Part shown: positions 54,263 to 64,000 of the stretch, in pieces | How positions within the stretch are numbered: position 1 is the stretch's first letter | How the letters are laid out: every line of letters begins with the position of its first letter | Assembly: GCA_905221605.1 (NCBI GenBank) | Contig: CAJNDS010002179.1 | Location: 140,001-204,000 of the forward strand | DNA: 64,000 nt | Direction: 5' to 3' | Source: Symbiodinium natans | Lineage: Eukaryota > Sar > Dinophyceae > Suessiales > Symbiodiniaceae | Made by a program: the position numbers and the translations under genes | The notes under the pieces: model-generated | Database searches by the model: none | What the model was told of the DNA's origin: nothing | The model's input: the letters and a program-made list of their open reading frames with translations, nothing else

Positions 54263-54289
54263 TATATGTAAAACAATCAGACAAACCGG
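53351..54289. other. Microsatellite-rich intergenic stretch
   Basis: Contains a poly-G run (53411-53436), an AAAT/TA microsatellite (53643-53700), one open plus block 53950-54033 (LEVKHVSAPLSDVLRHAC, stop TGA) and a long CATA microsatellite (54095-54268). ORFs across the microsatellites are artefacts. Confidence 0.45.
54095..54268. repeat. CATA/TA microsatellite
   Basis: About 22 uninterrupted CATA units. Confidence 0.93.
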
Positions 54290-56303
54290 TGCCCCTTATG
54301 AGGCCTTCTTGGAAAGCTCAGGCCGCAGCGCTTAGACACCAAGCCGCCGAGCCAGCTCTGCAGCACCGAGGCCTCGAGGATGAGAGGTTTAGGGTTTAGG
54401 GTTTAGGGTTTGAGGTTTAGGGTTTGGGGTTTGGGGTTTAGGGTTTGGGGTTTGGGGTTTTTTGTCACCCGCTAGCTGATGCAGCACATCGCACTGCAGG
54501 GAAGACCCTCGTTACTTGCCAAGGACAAAAACGAGTGTTCTGCATGGTTCAGGGTTTAGGGTTTGGGGGGAAGTCAGGGCTCGATCATACAAAAAAAGGA
54601 TGGCAGAATACACCGAATACATACTATTCAATATTAAAAAAAAGTTTCTCTCATATGAATATAACAGGCTAACTCAGGATTCGGTTCAGGTTTAGGGCTG
54701 AGGATTGAGGGTTTTTTAGGATTTAGGATGGTTTTGGTGGAAACCCTAAAAACCCTAAACCACAAGTCCGTAGGTTGTCGCCCGGCCGATATAAACACAG
54801 ATTGGGGGTCTACAGATCTTCAATCCTGTAACCCGGAGAGCCCAACACCCCTTCAATTAAGGAATGCACCTTAGGCCATGCTAAGGATCCCTACATTATG
54901 ATTGAAGGCATATTCCTTATCTGGTATTGGGCTCTTTGGAACCAGGACTCTTAGGCCCTGGCTTGGTGCAACACAGGTGGAAACTAAGATCAACCCCTAA
55001 ACCTTGAACCCTAAGCCCTAAACCCCTACAGTCATGGCTAGTACCTCTTCCCCCCCCCCCCCCCCACCAGGTTCCCCCTAAACTTCACTATCCCGAAATA
55101 GCCTTAATTGGGTGGGGGGGGGGGGGGGGGGGGGGGGGGCACCCTTGGGGGGAAGCTAGGTTGGGTCGTATAGAGTAGCGGAACCCATATAGGGACTGTT
55201 TTAAGTATAGATAAGGGTTATATAGGGGAACAAGATCAAGGGTCCCTTTCTAGGGGTCCTTCCTTGTACTACTATAAATAATATACCCTTAATAAGGAAG
55301 AACATTTTGCGTAAGCAATTAGTCGTACACCCCTTTATAATGTAAAAAATTGTAAAAATTTAGCTGCCTTATGAAGAAGCCCAATATTCCCAAAAAAGGC
55401 TAAGGATCTAAAGTTACAGTAAAACACTACAAAGGAAACCCTAAACCCTAAACCCTAAACCCTAAACCCTAAACCCTAAACCCTAAACCCTAAAGAAACC
55501 CCCAAGGCCAGATCCCGGGTCGCACACCGATAGAGCGGCCACGGTCTTGAAGCCCCATCCCACGAAGAGTCCTGCCTGCGAAAGGGCCGGGCAGAAAGCT
55601 ACACAGCCCCTTTTCAACCCAGGCAAGCCTAAACCCTAAACCCTAAACCCTAAACCCTAAACCCTAAACCCTAAACCCTAAACCCTAAACCCCCTAAGGG
55701 CAAAAATAGGAGCCTTGGCCTTGAAACTCCAGAGCTGCAGGCCCCCGGTGCCCAACATGACGCTCAATAGAACAATGAAAAAAAGTAGTTTGGGATGTTC
55801 CCCCGTATACTGGGTTTAGGGTTTAGGGTTTAGGGTTTAGGGTTTAGGGTTTAGGGTTCCGGGTTCAGGGTTGGGATGTTCTCCCTTATACTAACTGATC
55901 CTTGAGAGGGATTACAAATAGGGGGTACTATAATCCCTATTAAGGACTGTTAGTATAAGGGGAACATTCCAAGTCGTAGCAGTATTAAGATAGCACCAGA
56001 AAATAGCAGAGTCAAACAATCTAACATAAACAAATACAATCACATATCGCGGGCAAGGCTACCTTCAGTATTCTGACTTTCTTGTGATGTTGGTATAACT
56101 AATGACATTAGATTACTGTAGACATTATCAGTCATTATCATTAGATTCAAGAGATTCTTTTGGTCCGGCGCGAGTTGCAATGGAAGACGACTATGAAATG
56201 GGTCGAGCTGCACACTCTCTCCACTGACACTTGGAATCTGCTGTTGATCTCCCTCTGCAACTGCGCTGCATCTTGCAGCTAAAACAGCGATGAATGCGTA
56301 CAA
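54290..56303 (-). CDS. putative multi-span membrane protein, partial
   Basis: Exon-like pieces on the minus strand: 56303-56040 (possible N terminus, MYAFIAVLAARCSAVAEG resembling a signal peptide), 55789-55696 (LLFFIVLLSVMLGTGGLQLW), 55600-55500 (GLFVGWGFKTVAAL), about 54995-54947, 54833-54758 (KICRPPICVYIGRATTYG) and 54384-54290 (SVLQSWLGGLVSKRCG). Introns hold two IE-2 copies, telomere arrays and IE-4. No family recognised. Continuity between pieces is inferred from strand and spacing only. It lies 57 bases downstream of the TPR/armadillo gene on the same strand. Confidence 0.42.
54833..54952 (-). mobile_element. introner IE-4
   Basis: GAGAGCCCAACACCCCTTCA to GGTATTGGGCTCTTTGG between two exon blocks of the membrane-protein fragment. 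Confidence 0.68.
55070..55186. mobile_element. introner IE-18 with poly-G core
   Basis: GTTCCCCCTAAACTTCACTA ... AGAGTAGCGGAACCC. Confidence 0.55.
55439..55692 (-). repeat. CCCTAAA arrays around a membrane exon
   Basis: 55439-55492 and 55629-55692, flanking exon block 55500-55600. Confidence 0.9.
55792..55972. mobile_element. IE-2 end, telomere array and full IE-2 in series
   Basis: An IE-2 5' end (55793-55808) runs into a TTTAGGG array (55808-55858), then a full IE-2 (55872-55972). Looks like insertion or duplication beside a telomere-invaded copy. Confidence 0.65.
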
Positions 56304-56359
56304 TCACGGTCTATACTTCCGCCCTGACTTGGCTGAGGTGACTGCAGCCACTCTTGTCA

Positions 56360-59300
56360 GCTCACCCCGGTCATCTGCATGGAAGTCTGCTGCCGGAGCT
56401 TGAGCTCCAGGTCTGGATCGTAGCCCTCTTCATACAGCTGCTTCACTGGCGCGAGTGCCCTTTTGAAATTCCGGTCCTTCCGAAGCCTTTTCAAGATATC
56501 CGCTGCCAGGGGTGTTGCTGGAGTCTGCGCCTTCTCCAATCGCAGGAGCAGCTGCATCATCTCCGCCTCTCGCAAGTTGCTGCCTTACTTGCCCAGTAAC
56601 CATCTTATGATAAGGGCACCCTTTTTTGGGCTGGGTACTTTATAAGGGAACCTTGAACCCCAAAAAGGGAAAAGGGCACCACTGGGCTACCAAGCTGCTC
56701 AAAATGTCTGGCTTGTGCAGGGAAATTGCGTGGAGCACATGGATGATGTCCTGGAACGACTCCGCGCTTCCGGCTCCATCCGCCCAAAGCTGGACGCCCA
56801 GCTTCACAAGCTCCTTCACAAACCTCTCGCCGTGCTCCTGGACGACGTCCATGAAGCTTTGGGCGGCGGTGCACTGCATGAGGAGTTTGCTGGCAGACCT
56901 TCGTGATGCCGGGGCCGCCAGTGTCTTTGCAATGTGCGACTCAATAGGCTTGGACTTTGGCGAGGGCACTCCCATCAAAGCCTCCAGCGCCCCCAAGTGG
57001 ATCATCTTCTCGACGTTTTCGAGGTATGTCTGCGAGAACGTCGACAGGCAGAGCAGGGCGTGCTCGGCGGCCTCAGGCGGAGCTTGCAGAAGTGGAATAA
57101 CGACAAGCAACCCATCGCCTGCGTTGAAGGCAGCTTCATATGCCTCTCGCTCCAGCTCCCTGTCCTTGAGGAGTTTGTGCTCCAAAGTCTTCGACACAAC
57201 CTCCAGGAGAAGCGCCACATAACGAAGCTCTGGAAGCCCCGCCAGATCCAAGTACACCATGTCCTTCCCCTGCCCCGAATCCACAGTCGTCTTTGGCGCC
57301 ACGTTCTGCGCGGAGACGGACTCGATGATGTAGCGCACGGTCCGGAGCATCTGCGTAATCTCCTCCGCCGACACAAGCTGCGGATCATCGATGGCATTCT
57401 TTGCAACCAGCACACCAAGAGTTCGCACGCACGCCTGGGGACTTGTGAAGAAGCCTCCCTGACCTGAACGACTTGCCAGCTGCGGCATAATCCCCCGCAA
57501 GGCTCTCTTCCTGGGCTGTCCCCTTAAACGCCTCTGAAAAATATTCCAAAACATGATCCTCTTAAATTAAACCCAAACAAGGGAAAATATCCATGAAGGC
57601 CTACCGAGTTTCTTGAAGCGTCCACCACAGGCGATGGCGTCGAGCAAAAGCAGAGCGGCCTGCTCTTGGGAGGCGGGTGAGACCATCGGCGAATCAGGTC
57701 CCGTGACCGAGTCATCTTGGGGCGAAGCTTGCCTTGGTAGCCCAGTTAATGTAGGGGTCGAAAGAATTACGAGTAGTATTCTCCTAGGCCCCTTTATAAA
57801 TATAATATACTGTAATAACACCCAAAGCCCTGTGCTAATCATTAACGCCCCTAGATTACCCCTCTTACGCGGGTATGCCTTGTGGAATTTGGTTTCTTTT
57901 GTAAGGGAACTGGGAATCCAAACAGGGCAGAAGGGTACCACAGGGCTGCCAAGCTACAAGGCCTGCGACAGGTAGAAGGCAGCACGTTCCACGACCACGC
58001 TGTTGGTCTGGACCAATTCTAAGCTTTGGTGTCTACAGTGCTCCCACCTTGAGATCAATCTAGGTTGTAGGGTTTAGGGGGAACCTGCAACTTACAAGAA
58101 GGGCACGCTTTTTAGGGGTTGGGTAGTTCATCAGAAATCCTGGAAACCCCCTAAACCAAGGTGGGAAAAGGGTACCACTGGGCTACCAAGAAACAGACCA
58201 TGGACCAAGGAGATCAGTCGCTCGCAGACTTCCTTCTCAACCTTGCAGTTGCACCCTCCTTGGTAGCCGAGTCACCATACTACAATAAGGGCACCCCTTT
58301 TGGGGTTGAGGTTACTTTATAAGGGAACCCAGAACCCAAAAACAAAAAGGCAAAGGGTACTACCGGGCTACCGAGCCTCCCAAGAGTGCCCAGTAGCAGT
58401 GCGCGTCTGCTGCAAGAAGCCGCAGGTTCGGCTCGTTGCCTTCGCAGATGAGCGAAATCACGGATGCAACGGTAGAGGCACCTGGGGTTGTCCGAAAATG
58501 GGGGGGGGAGGGGTACCCCTTATATACCCCAAAGTACTATACAATCCTTTTAAAGTAATTAACCCCCAAAATACAATCCTTTTAAAGTAATTAACCCCCA
58601 AAAACAATCCTTTTAAGGTAATTAACCCCCCAAAAACGGTACTCCTATGTTCGGAAACCCCCACCTGGGAGTTTGAAGAGGTCCACGAACTTGCCTTCCA
58701 GGTTCACGCGCCATTGCGCCTGGATGACGCCGATCAAGAATCGCAACACTCCATTGATCCTAGGACGGCTCGTAGAAACGCCTCTGAAACATATTCCTGA
58801 ATATGATCCTCTTCAACCCAATACGGGAAAATAGAGAAAATGTCCGAAAAGGCCTATCGAGGATCTGAAGCAGCGCCTGCAGAGATTCCATGACTTCACT
58901 TTCGACTTCCTGGGCTTTGGTGAGGGTGTACTCCAGCTTGCTGAGGAGGGCCATGAGTGACAGAGGCAGCGCAAAGCTGCCCTCTGCTTCCGCAGTCTTC
59001 AAGGCTAAGAACTCCTTCTGTAGGTCCTCGGAAACATTCGCGACGAACTCCATCAGTTTTCGGCCGTGCGCGCTGTCCATGCCAGCCTCCTGTCTCTCCC
59101 CTCGGGACTGAGATGGAGTCCCGCGCCCTACAGACCGCAACGCGAGGCGAGTTGCTTCAGCCATTCGTTGCATCTCCTGGCAATGGGGGTAGTTGCGGCG
59201 CTCGTGGTGCAACAGCCGCATTGCCTCCGACATTCGGTTCATGGCATGCAAGGCACGGCCAAGGCGTAGCACGGTTTTCTGATGAAGCTGTCGCAGGCTT

Positions 59301-60941
59301 TCCTAGTTCATGGTTGGGATAGTTTCTTTAAAAAACATTCCTTACAGGGTCTAAGTACCCTTAAACATGTAAAATGGTACCCAACTATGACAAAGTTTCG
59401 GCGTCCCCTGTAGCCACGGCGAAGGCTCGGATGTGCCTGAGAGCCTCATCTGCGTCGTCAGCTGCACCACGAAAGTCCTGCAATCGCATCCGCGTCTCTG
59501 AGCGGTTTGACAGAAGAAGTGCGTAAGGCTCCGCATGCTCCCTTTGGTCCATGCCACACTTCAATGCCTGGGTACCCCCAGCAACCATGCTACAATAAGG
59601 CTGCCCTTTTTTTGCTTGGTTACTTGGTTACTTTGTAAGGGAACCTTGAACCAAAACAAAGGGAAAAGGGTACCACTGGGCTACCGAGACGCCTGGGAGT
59701 ACCATGACTCCGCATCCTGCCACTTGCGTTGGCCGAAGGCACGATTGCCGCGCTCCTTGAAAGTCCGAGCTGCTGCGACCTTCGAGTAGTACCGGATCAC
59801 AGGAGCCTATGCTGAACTTGGAACCCTGGCACACATTATTTAGCAGCTTCTTAGGAATTCCCTTACCCCAAATTTAAAAACATCTTCCCCAGAACCCCAG
59901 CTGTTTCATAGGAACTACAGTACCCCAAATTTTAAAAAATGTTCCCAAGAATCCCTAAGGAGCAGGTTCTGGAGCGGTAAAAGCCTTCCAACCCAAGGTC
60001 GGCGCGGAGAGATCATCACTCTTTACTCCGTAGAGGGGGCGTCGGTCAGGTAAGCTGCCGATGACCCAGCTATACCTTAGGGGCCGAATACCCTAGGGTT
60101 TAGGGTTTAGGGTTTAGGGGGGTTCCTAGCCCATCAAGGTTAACCGTTTATTTGCAATAGGATTATATATTTGCAATAGGATTATATATAACGAAAAAGG
60201 CTCAAGGATAACTACCCAGCCCTAAGATACATCTCCTCGGATCCGTGGACTTCCCGACTCAGGACCAAGCCGGCTTGGTTTTGGTACAGGGGCGCACCAT
60301 TGCGCTCGTCACCCGTGGGAAAGTACTCGCCAATGGCTTCAGGATCACCAGCTTCCTTCACCCAGTAGTGGTGCATGACCGTGTCGGCGGGCCTTCTTTT
60401 CCTTGCTTGGAGGTTCATGGGGGAGTTTTCTTATATAATCCTTGCTTAAGGTACGTTACGTATCACACTACTTCTAGCTAAACCCATGAACCTCCAAGTG
60501 GTCGCCCAGCAAGCATCTCATGACAAGGATACCCCTTTCTGTGGGGCCGGCTACTTTACTTGAGGAAACTCAGAACCCCCCCCCCCCAACAAAAAAAAAA
60601 AAAACAAAAAAAGAAAGACAGGGGACCACTGAGCTCCCAAGCTTCTCATAGGCCTCCACGGCCATCTTGATCTTCAGCTCATGGAGCCGGTCTACTTGCC
60701 GCAGGCGACCCGCCTCCTTCGCGTACACGTCGTCCATGGTGACGATGGGCTCCTTCGCCACGTCGCGCTCATAGCGCTGGACCTCGTCCTCTTCTTCCGC
60801 AGCCTCCTCTAGCGCGATCCTCTTCCACTTTGAGTAGTCCAAAGGGGAGCCTGACGTTTCTGGCATGGCTGCCATGCCCTCGTACTTAGTACGGCTCACT
60901 GCTGGCTGTTGTGGAGACAGGGCTATCTGGATCTCATCCAT
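56360..60941 (-). CDS. TPR plus armadillo-repeat protein (UNC-45-like architecture), 13 exons
   Basis: Probable chaperone or scaffold protein. Exons: 60941-60653 (ATG at 60941; charged helix with DYSKW motif as in Hsp90 co-chaperones), 60412-60216 (a G-D-E-R-N-G-A-P-L-Y sheet module), 60069-59964, 59807-59693 (TPR: TFKERGNRAFGQRKW), 59567-59399 (TPR: LLSNRSETRMRLQDF), 59302-58866 (TPR then long helix), 58785-58665, 58481-58380 (NLRLLAADAHCYWALLGG, armadillo-like), 58258-58195, 58025-57957, 57737-57602, 57533-56699 (long helical-repeat exon: ELRYVALLLEVVSKTLEHKL), 56583-56360 (stop TGA). TPR followed by armadillo repeats is the UNC-45 layout, but the N-terminal module is different, so the name is by architecture only. 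Every one of the 12 introns is an introner; several are bounded by GA or GC donors supplied by duplicated exon sequence. Confidence 0.75.
56584..56693 (-). mobile_element. introner IE-1 (TPR/armadillo intron 12)
   Basis: Flanked by GCAGC (plus gctgc at 56579-56583 and 56694-56698). GC donor, TAAG acceptor; frame restored. Confidence 0.8.
57538..57602 (-). mobile_element. introner IE-9 (TPR/armadillo intron 11)
   Basis: GGTAGGCCTTCATGG ... GGAATATTTTTCAGAGGC on the minus strand. Confidence 0.68.
57727..57955 (-). mobile_element. introner IE-1 with nested IE-14 (TPR/armadillo intron 10)
   Basis: IE-1 termini at both ends; about 57755-57880 matches IE-14 (antisense to the copies at 22076 and 33480). 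Confidence 0.65.
58084..58190 (-). mobile_element. introner IE-1 (TPR/armadillo intron 9)
   Basis: Termini AAGGGCACGC and GGGTACCACTGGGCTACCAAG-like, adjoining a short exon on each side. Confidence 0.7.
58259..58375 (-). mobile_element. introner IE-1 (TPR/armadillo intron 8)
   Basis: Flanked by GAGG (plus cctc at 58255-58258 and 58376-58379). GA donor, CAAG acceptor; frame restored. Confidence 0.8.
58482..58664 (-). mobile_element. introner IE-7 with internal triplication (TPR/armadillo intron 7)
   Basis: Flanked by CCCAGGTG (plus cacctggg at 58479-58486 and 58662-58669); GT-AG; core ATCCTTTTAAAGTAATTAAC repeated three times. Confidence 0.75.
58780..58864 (-). mobile_element. introner IE-9 (TPR/armadillo intron 6)
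   Basis: GATAGGCCTTTTCGG ... GGAATATGTTTCAGAGGC; the usual GT is AT here, so the true donor is unclear. Confidence 0.65.
59303..59394 (-). mobile_element. introner IE-11 (TPR/armadillo intron 5)
   Basis: CTTTGTCATAGTTGGG start and GAACTAG end on minus; GAAA repeated on both exon sides; GA donor, CTAG acceptor restore the frame. Confidence 0.75.
59573..59690 (-). mobile_element. introner IE-1 (TPR/armadillo intron 4)
   Basis: Flanked by CCCAGGC (plus gcctggg at 59566-59572 and 59691-59697). GC donor, CCAG acceptor; joins the two halves of a TPR in frame. Confidence 0.8.
59808..59957 (-). mobile_element. introner IE-10 (TPR/armadillo intron 3)
   Basis: Flanked by GCTCCT (plus aggagc at 59802-59807 and 59958-59963); GC donor, ATAG acceptor; frame restored. 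Confidence 0.78.
60070..60215 (-). mobile_element. introner IE-6-like with telomere core (TPR/armadillo intron 2)
   Basis: GGTAGTTATCC start (minus), duplicated AATCCTATTGCAAATATATA, GGTTAACC, TTTAGGG units (60098-60118 in plus), TATAG end; GT-AG joins exons in frame. Confidence 0.68.
60407..60500 (-). mobile_element. introner IE-3 (second element of TPR/armadillo intron 1)
   Basis: CTTGGAGGTTCATGG at one end and CCATGAACCTCCAAG at the other. Confidence 0.72.
60512..60652 (-). mobile_element. introner IE-1, adjacent to IE-3 (TPR/armadillo intron 1)
   Basis: IE-1 with a poly-C/poly-A core; abuts the IE-3 copy 60407-60500, so intron 1 is a two-element composite. Confidence 0.65.
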
Positions 60942-61430
60942 GCAACAACTTTCTGGCACATTGCTCTCAGTGCTGCGGAAGGTTGCTTGTGTTCTTGCCA
61001 GATTGTTGCAAGTCGGAACCAATCCGGCTTGAGCCGAAGGGCTTCTGATCTAGAGCAATCTTCCTGCGCAGCGCAATGCAGGATGTGAAATCTCGGCTTG
61101 CGGGTTTACCTTAGCATGCAAGCCAACAGTTGCCAAAGTTTAGTTACGGCGTAAAACTCTTCCATGCTCACACAAACAATCAAAACAGCTGCTCCTCCTG
61201 TTGGCCATCGACGTCTCGGGCCTTCCAAAATGCATCCTCTTCAGAAGGGCACAGGGTGCAATTGTGGGCCAGGAGGGAGCTCTTTGTCAGGGGTCACCAC
61301 TTCAGACGTTTGAACATTGAGAGCTGTTGGCTGAAACCAGGTAGAGGCTGATGGTGGCACGTGCCGATCCTCCCTCGCCCAAACGTCCGCTATCTTCCAC
61401 AAGATCCAACTCCCTAGCAGCCCTTGCTCT
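60942..61430 (-). promoter_or_regulatory. 5' leader and upstream region of the TPR/armadillo gene
   Basis: No introner or array is present between 60942 and 61430. On the minus strand GGCTCAAG occurs about 87-94 bases upstream of the ATG (61028-61035 in plus coordinates). This matches the last eight bases of the dinoflagellate spliced leader but is short enough to be chance. Several ORFs overlap here on both strands. Confidence 0.3.
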
Positions 61431-61725
61431 TAGGGTTTAGGGTTTAGGGTTTAGGGTTTAGGGTTACACCCCCACCCCTAAACCCGTGGGCCGCTAGACA
61501 CGACAAAGCACAAACAACAACACTAACAACTAAATGCATTCTACTTTCCGAAGCCCTAAGCCGCCAAAAATTAAAGCCCGGAAAGCCCTACGAACCATCG
61601 ACCCGTTTTTCTACATCTCTCTCTCTCTCCCTCTCTCAGGCGCCTTCTTGATCAAAACCCCCTAAAGCCATCTCTGAAACTTGCAAGATCTCCGGGACTC
61701 CCCAGACCCTGAAACATACACCCAA

Positions 61726-61812
61726 AACCCTAAACCCTAAACCCTAAACCCTAAACCCTAAACCCTAAACCCTAAACCCTAAACCCTAAACCCTAAACCC
61801 TAAACCCTAAAC
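61726..61812 (-). repeat. CCCTAAA array
   Basis: About 12 units. Confidence 0.92.
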
Positions 61813-62132
61813 CCGAACACGGAGTCCTCTGGCCGGGAGCTCAGTGCACCCACCTCGGCTTGCATCTAAGGGAAGTTTCGGGTTTAGGGTTTAGGGTTTA
61901 GGGTTTCTTTGAAGAGTTTCGACTCTCACGCTGGCGAAATGCGGGCGAGAATTCTTGAAAGGGTTTAGTGTCCTTCGGTTTTATAGGGGGAGGCAAGGTT
62001 CCCAAGTGTAGGGTTTAGGCTAGCATAACTACCATGCTTGTAACCCTACTTAGAACCACCCGTGAACCTCCAAGTAGGATTCCCGAAAAGGGACCGCGGC
62101 TTTGGGCGTTTTGGGTATTTAGGGTATTTAGG

Positions 62133-62136
62133 GTTG

Positions 62137-62185
<49 letters not shown>

Positions 62186-62190
62186 GTCAA
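62133..62190 (+). repeat. AATC microsatellite
   Basis: About 13 tetranucleotide units. Confidence 0.93.
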
Positions 62191-62386
62191 TCCGTAGTCT
62201 TGCGTTTGCACTCTGAGTGCGATATTGGTTGTACCTCCCTTGGTATCCCGGCAATTCGGTCTATGATGTTTAATTAGTACTGACCCTGTTCCAACCCCAA
62301 GAGACTTTCCTGATCGCCCGCTCACCCTATAAGTAGGGTTCTACGTAGGGTACCTCTACTTATGACATTCCTTGCTGTTCTTAATA

Positions 62387-62480
62387 ACCCTAAACCCTAA
62401 ACCCTAAACCCTAAACCCTAAACCCTAAACCCTAAACCCTAAACCCTAAACCCTAAACCCTAAACCCTAACCCTAAACCC
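62387..62480 (-). repeat. CCCTAAA array
   Basis: About 13 units, one CCCTAA slip. Confidence 0.92.
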
Positions 62481-64000
62481 TTACTTCTCATCTCGACCCA
62501 GGAAGCTCCAAGTGCCCTGGAGCTCGACACATCGCCCTAAGATCCCTAAACCTTGTTCAAGCACGGAATCATCCTCAACCCTAAACCCTAAACCCTAAAC
62601 CCTGTAACCCTGTAACCCTGTAACCCTCAACCCTATAACCCTAAACCCTAGACCGCCTAGAGCCTATAGACCCTAGACTTCCCAAGACCCTAAACCCTAA
62701 ACCCTAAACCCTAAACCCTAAACCCTAAGGCTCTTGTGAGGTCTCAGCTCCCCCGAAGAACACCCTTGAGGCGGCGGCCACAAAAAGCATTGCCGAGGCG
62801 GTCGCCAGGCCACCGAACTCGAGGTGCACCTCTTACAAGGGGTCAAGGGGTCTCTATTATACCCTTTTAGAGGGTTTAGGGTTTAGGGTTTAGGGTTTAG
62901 GTTTAGGGTTTGGGTCTTGTCTTGCTTAAGGGAATCGAGAAGGGGCCCTTAATCTGCTTCCCTAACCCCCTTTTTCTGACCCTTATAGAGTAACCCCTAT
63001 ATGCGCCCGCGTTGCGCGTAATCGACCCCCCCCCCCCCACGGCATCCCCCCCCAAACCCTGCCTGTTAACCCTAAAAACACCACGGACCACGGGGGAGGA
63101 CAGAGAAACCTCAGCCTAAACGGGAGAGGGGAAACCGTAAACCTACCATTACCCCGAACCTTGAACCCTGATTAAACTCTAAACCCACAGACCAGAGTGA
63201 AAACCCTGAACTCTCTACAGCCAAACCCTAAACCCCTAAACCACAAACCCATGAACCACGGTCCATGAACCACAGGGGGGGGGGGGGGGGGGGGGGGGGG
63301 GAGGGACCCCAAAACCCCCCATGAACCACGGGGGGGGGGGTGGGAATACCATGGCGGGGGGAGGGGGGGGGGGGTGCGCGTATGCTGGCGCATATATAAG
63401 GTTGGGCCCCTAAGAGCTCCAGTTAAGGTTTAGGGTTTAGGGTTTAGGGTCTAGGGTCTAGGGTCTAGGGTCTAGGGTTTAGGGTTTAGGGTTACCCGCC
63501 TAGCCACTCTGCAGGGAACTATCTGGCTACGGTCTGGTTTACCGCGGTTTAGGGTTTAGGGGTTCTTCTCTAAATTCCTAAACCGTGGGGGGAAGGGGCG
63601 AGAGCTTAGGTACCTGAACGAATTAAGCCTACGATTTGCTCAAAGAGTTCGATTACATGCGGCTGATGACCGGCCTGCTACAGGGCGCGCAGCTTCAGGT
63701 CTTGCTTGAAAGGGAAGGGGGGTGGTGGGGGACGCTCATGATGAAACGCCTGGCCTTCTGCGTGTAGAACGGGTACGGTCGAGCCTGCTGCTGCTGTGCT
63801 CCCCAGCATGCATCCCCATAGAGGGCATGTGGGGCTCAGGGCCGCTAAGCATTGACTTCCGCTTGACTTGATGGAAGTATGATTCGTACGGCTCGGTGTT
63901 CCCAACACTGTAACACATCTGTCAGGGAACCCTATAAACCCCAAACCCTGACTTAGACAAAACCCCCCCAAACCCTGAACCGAGCGGCCTTCATGATCTT

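Larger units (their letters stand above)
61480..64000. other. Repeat-rich right end with orphan exons
   Basis: Arrays at 61726-61812, 62387-62480 and 62690-62727; a CT run ending in CAG (61613-61641) that looks like a strong 3' splice site; AATC microsatellite (62133-62190); poly-G tracts (63277-63301, 63355-63373). Candidate exons: minus 61877-61813 (MQAEVGALSSRPEDSVFG), minus 62834-62731 (hydrophobic, LATASAMLFVAAASRVFF), plus 62195-62273 and plus 63635-63767 (EFDYMRLMTGLLQGAQLQ). Confidence 0.4.

Noticed and set aside
53957-54284. ORFs of Tyr/Val/Cys/Met repeats
   Set aside because: Pure translation of CATA microsatellite.
61028-61035. Relic of the dinoflagellate spliced leader (GGCTCAAG)
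   Set aside because: Only eight bases match; the same octamer also occurs elsewhere (near 21492 and 30832), so chance is likely without transcript evidence.
1-64000. tRNA or rRNA genes
   Set aside because: Scanned for cloverleaf and conserved rRNA stretches by eye; none found, though a covariance search would be more sensitive.

Overview
This is a nuclear eukaryotic window, most likely from a dinoflagellate or a very close alveolate. Four things point there: plant-type TTTAGGG repeats; coding sequence cut into roughly 60-300 base exons; introns that can be bounded by GT, GC or GA at the donor while keeping AG at the acceptor; and nearly all introns being copies of short dispersed palindromic elements (introners). 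I see no prokaryotic operons, rRNA, tRNA or CRISPR array. Long ORFs are rare because almost every gene is broken by introns, so most simple ORFs are shadows. Gene models were built by joining exon segments by eye. Exon edges are good to a few bases only where a target-site duplication is quoted.

Layout. 0.9-6.7 kb (minus): a 2-oxoglutarate/Fe(II) oxygenase in eight recognisable exons. 9.5-11.2 kb (minus): fragments of unidentified genes, one with a 21-base intron made only of telomere repeat. 11.9-15.3 kb (minus): a complete-looking glycine amidinotransferase-type gene, 12 exons, every intron an introner and/or a telomere array. 15.3-26 kb: repeat-dense DNA with scattered exon-like pieces, including a HEAT-like pair near 22.5-23 kb. 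26.5-28 kb (minus): an acidic/basic low-complexity protein. 28-32.4 kb: exon-like pieces of uncertain strand. 32.4-47.1 kb (minus): one very large major-facilitator phosphate-transporter-like gene whose twelve membrane segments can be followed in order. 47-50.7 kb: repeats and microsatellites. 50.8-52.6 kb (minus): two orphan membrane exons and a complete three-exon 188-residue membrane protein. 54.3-56.3 kb (minus): a membrane-protein fragment. 56.4-60.9 kb (minus): a 13-exon TPR/armadillo protein. 61-64 kb: repeats and orphan exons.

The striking feature is the intron material. At least 17 families of about 60-180 base elements with terminal inverted repeats occur in 2-12 copies each. Where they interrupt recognisable genes they are flanked by 4-9 base direct repeats of the exon. 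In eight cases checked by frame, the donor is the first two bases of the left repeat (GA, GC or GT), the acceptor is the AG at the element's own 3' end, and removal restores the reading frame. In a second layer, more than 45 arrays of TTTAGGG/CCCTAAA sit almost exclusively inside introns, often in the middle of an introner copy. The G-strand repeat contains a GT donor and a TTTAG acceptor in each unit, and two arrays of only 21 and 26 bases look like whole introns. The window therefore looks like a genome in which transposon-derived introns and interstitial telomere repeats are both gained into genes at high rate.
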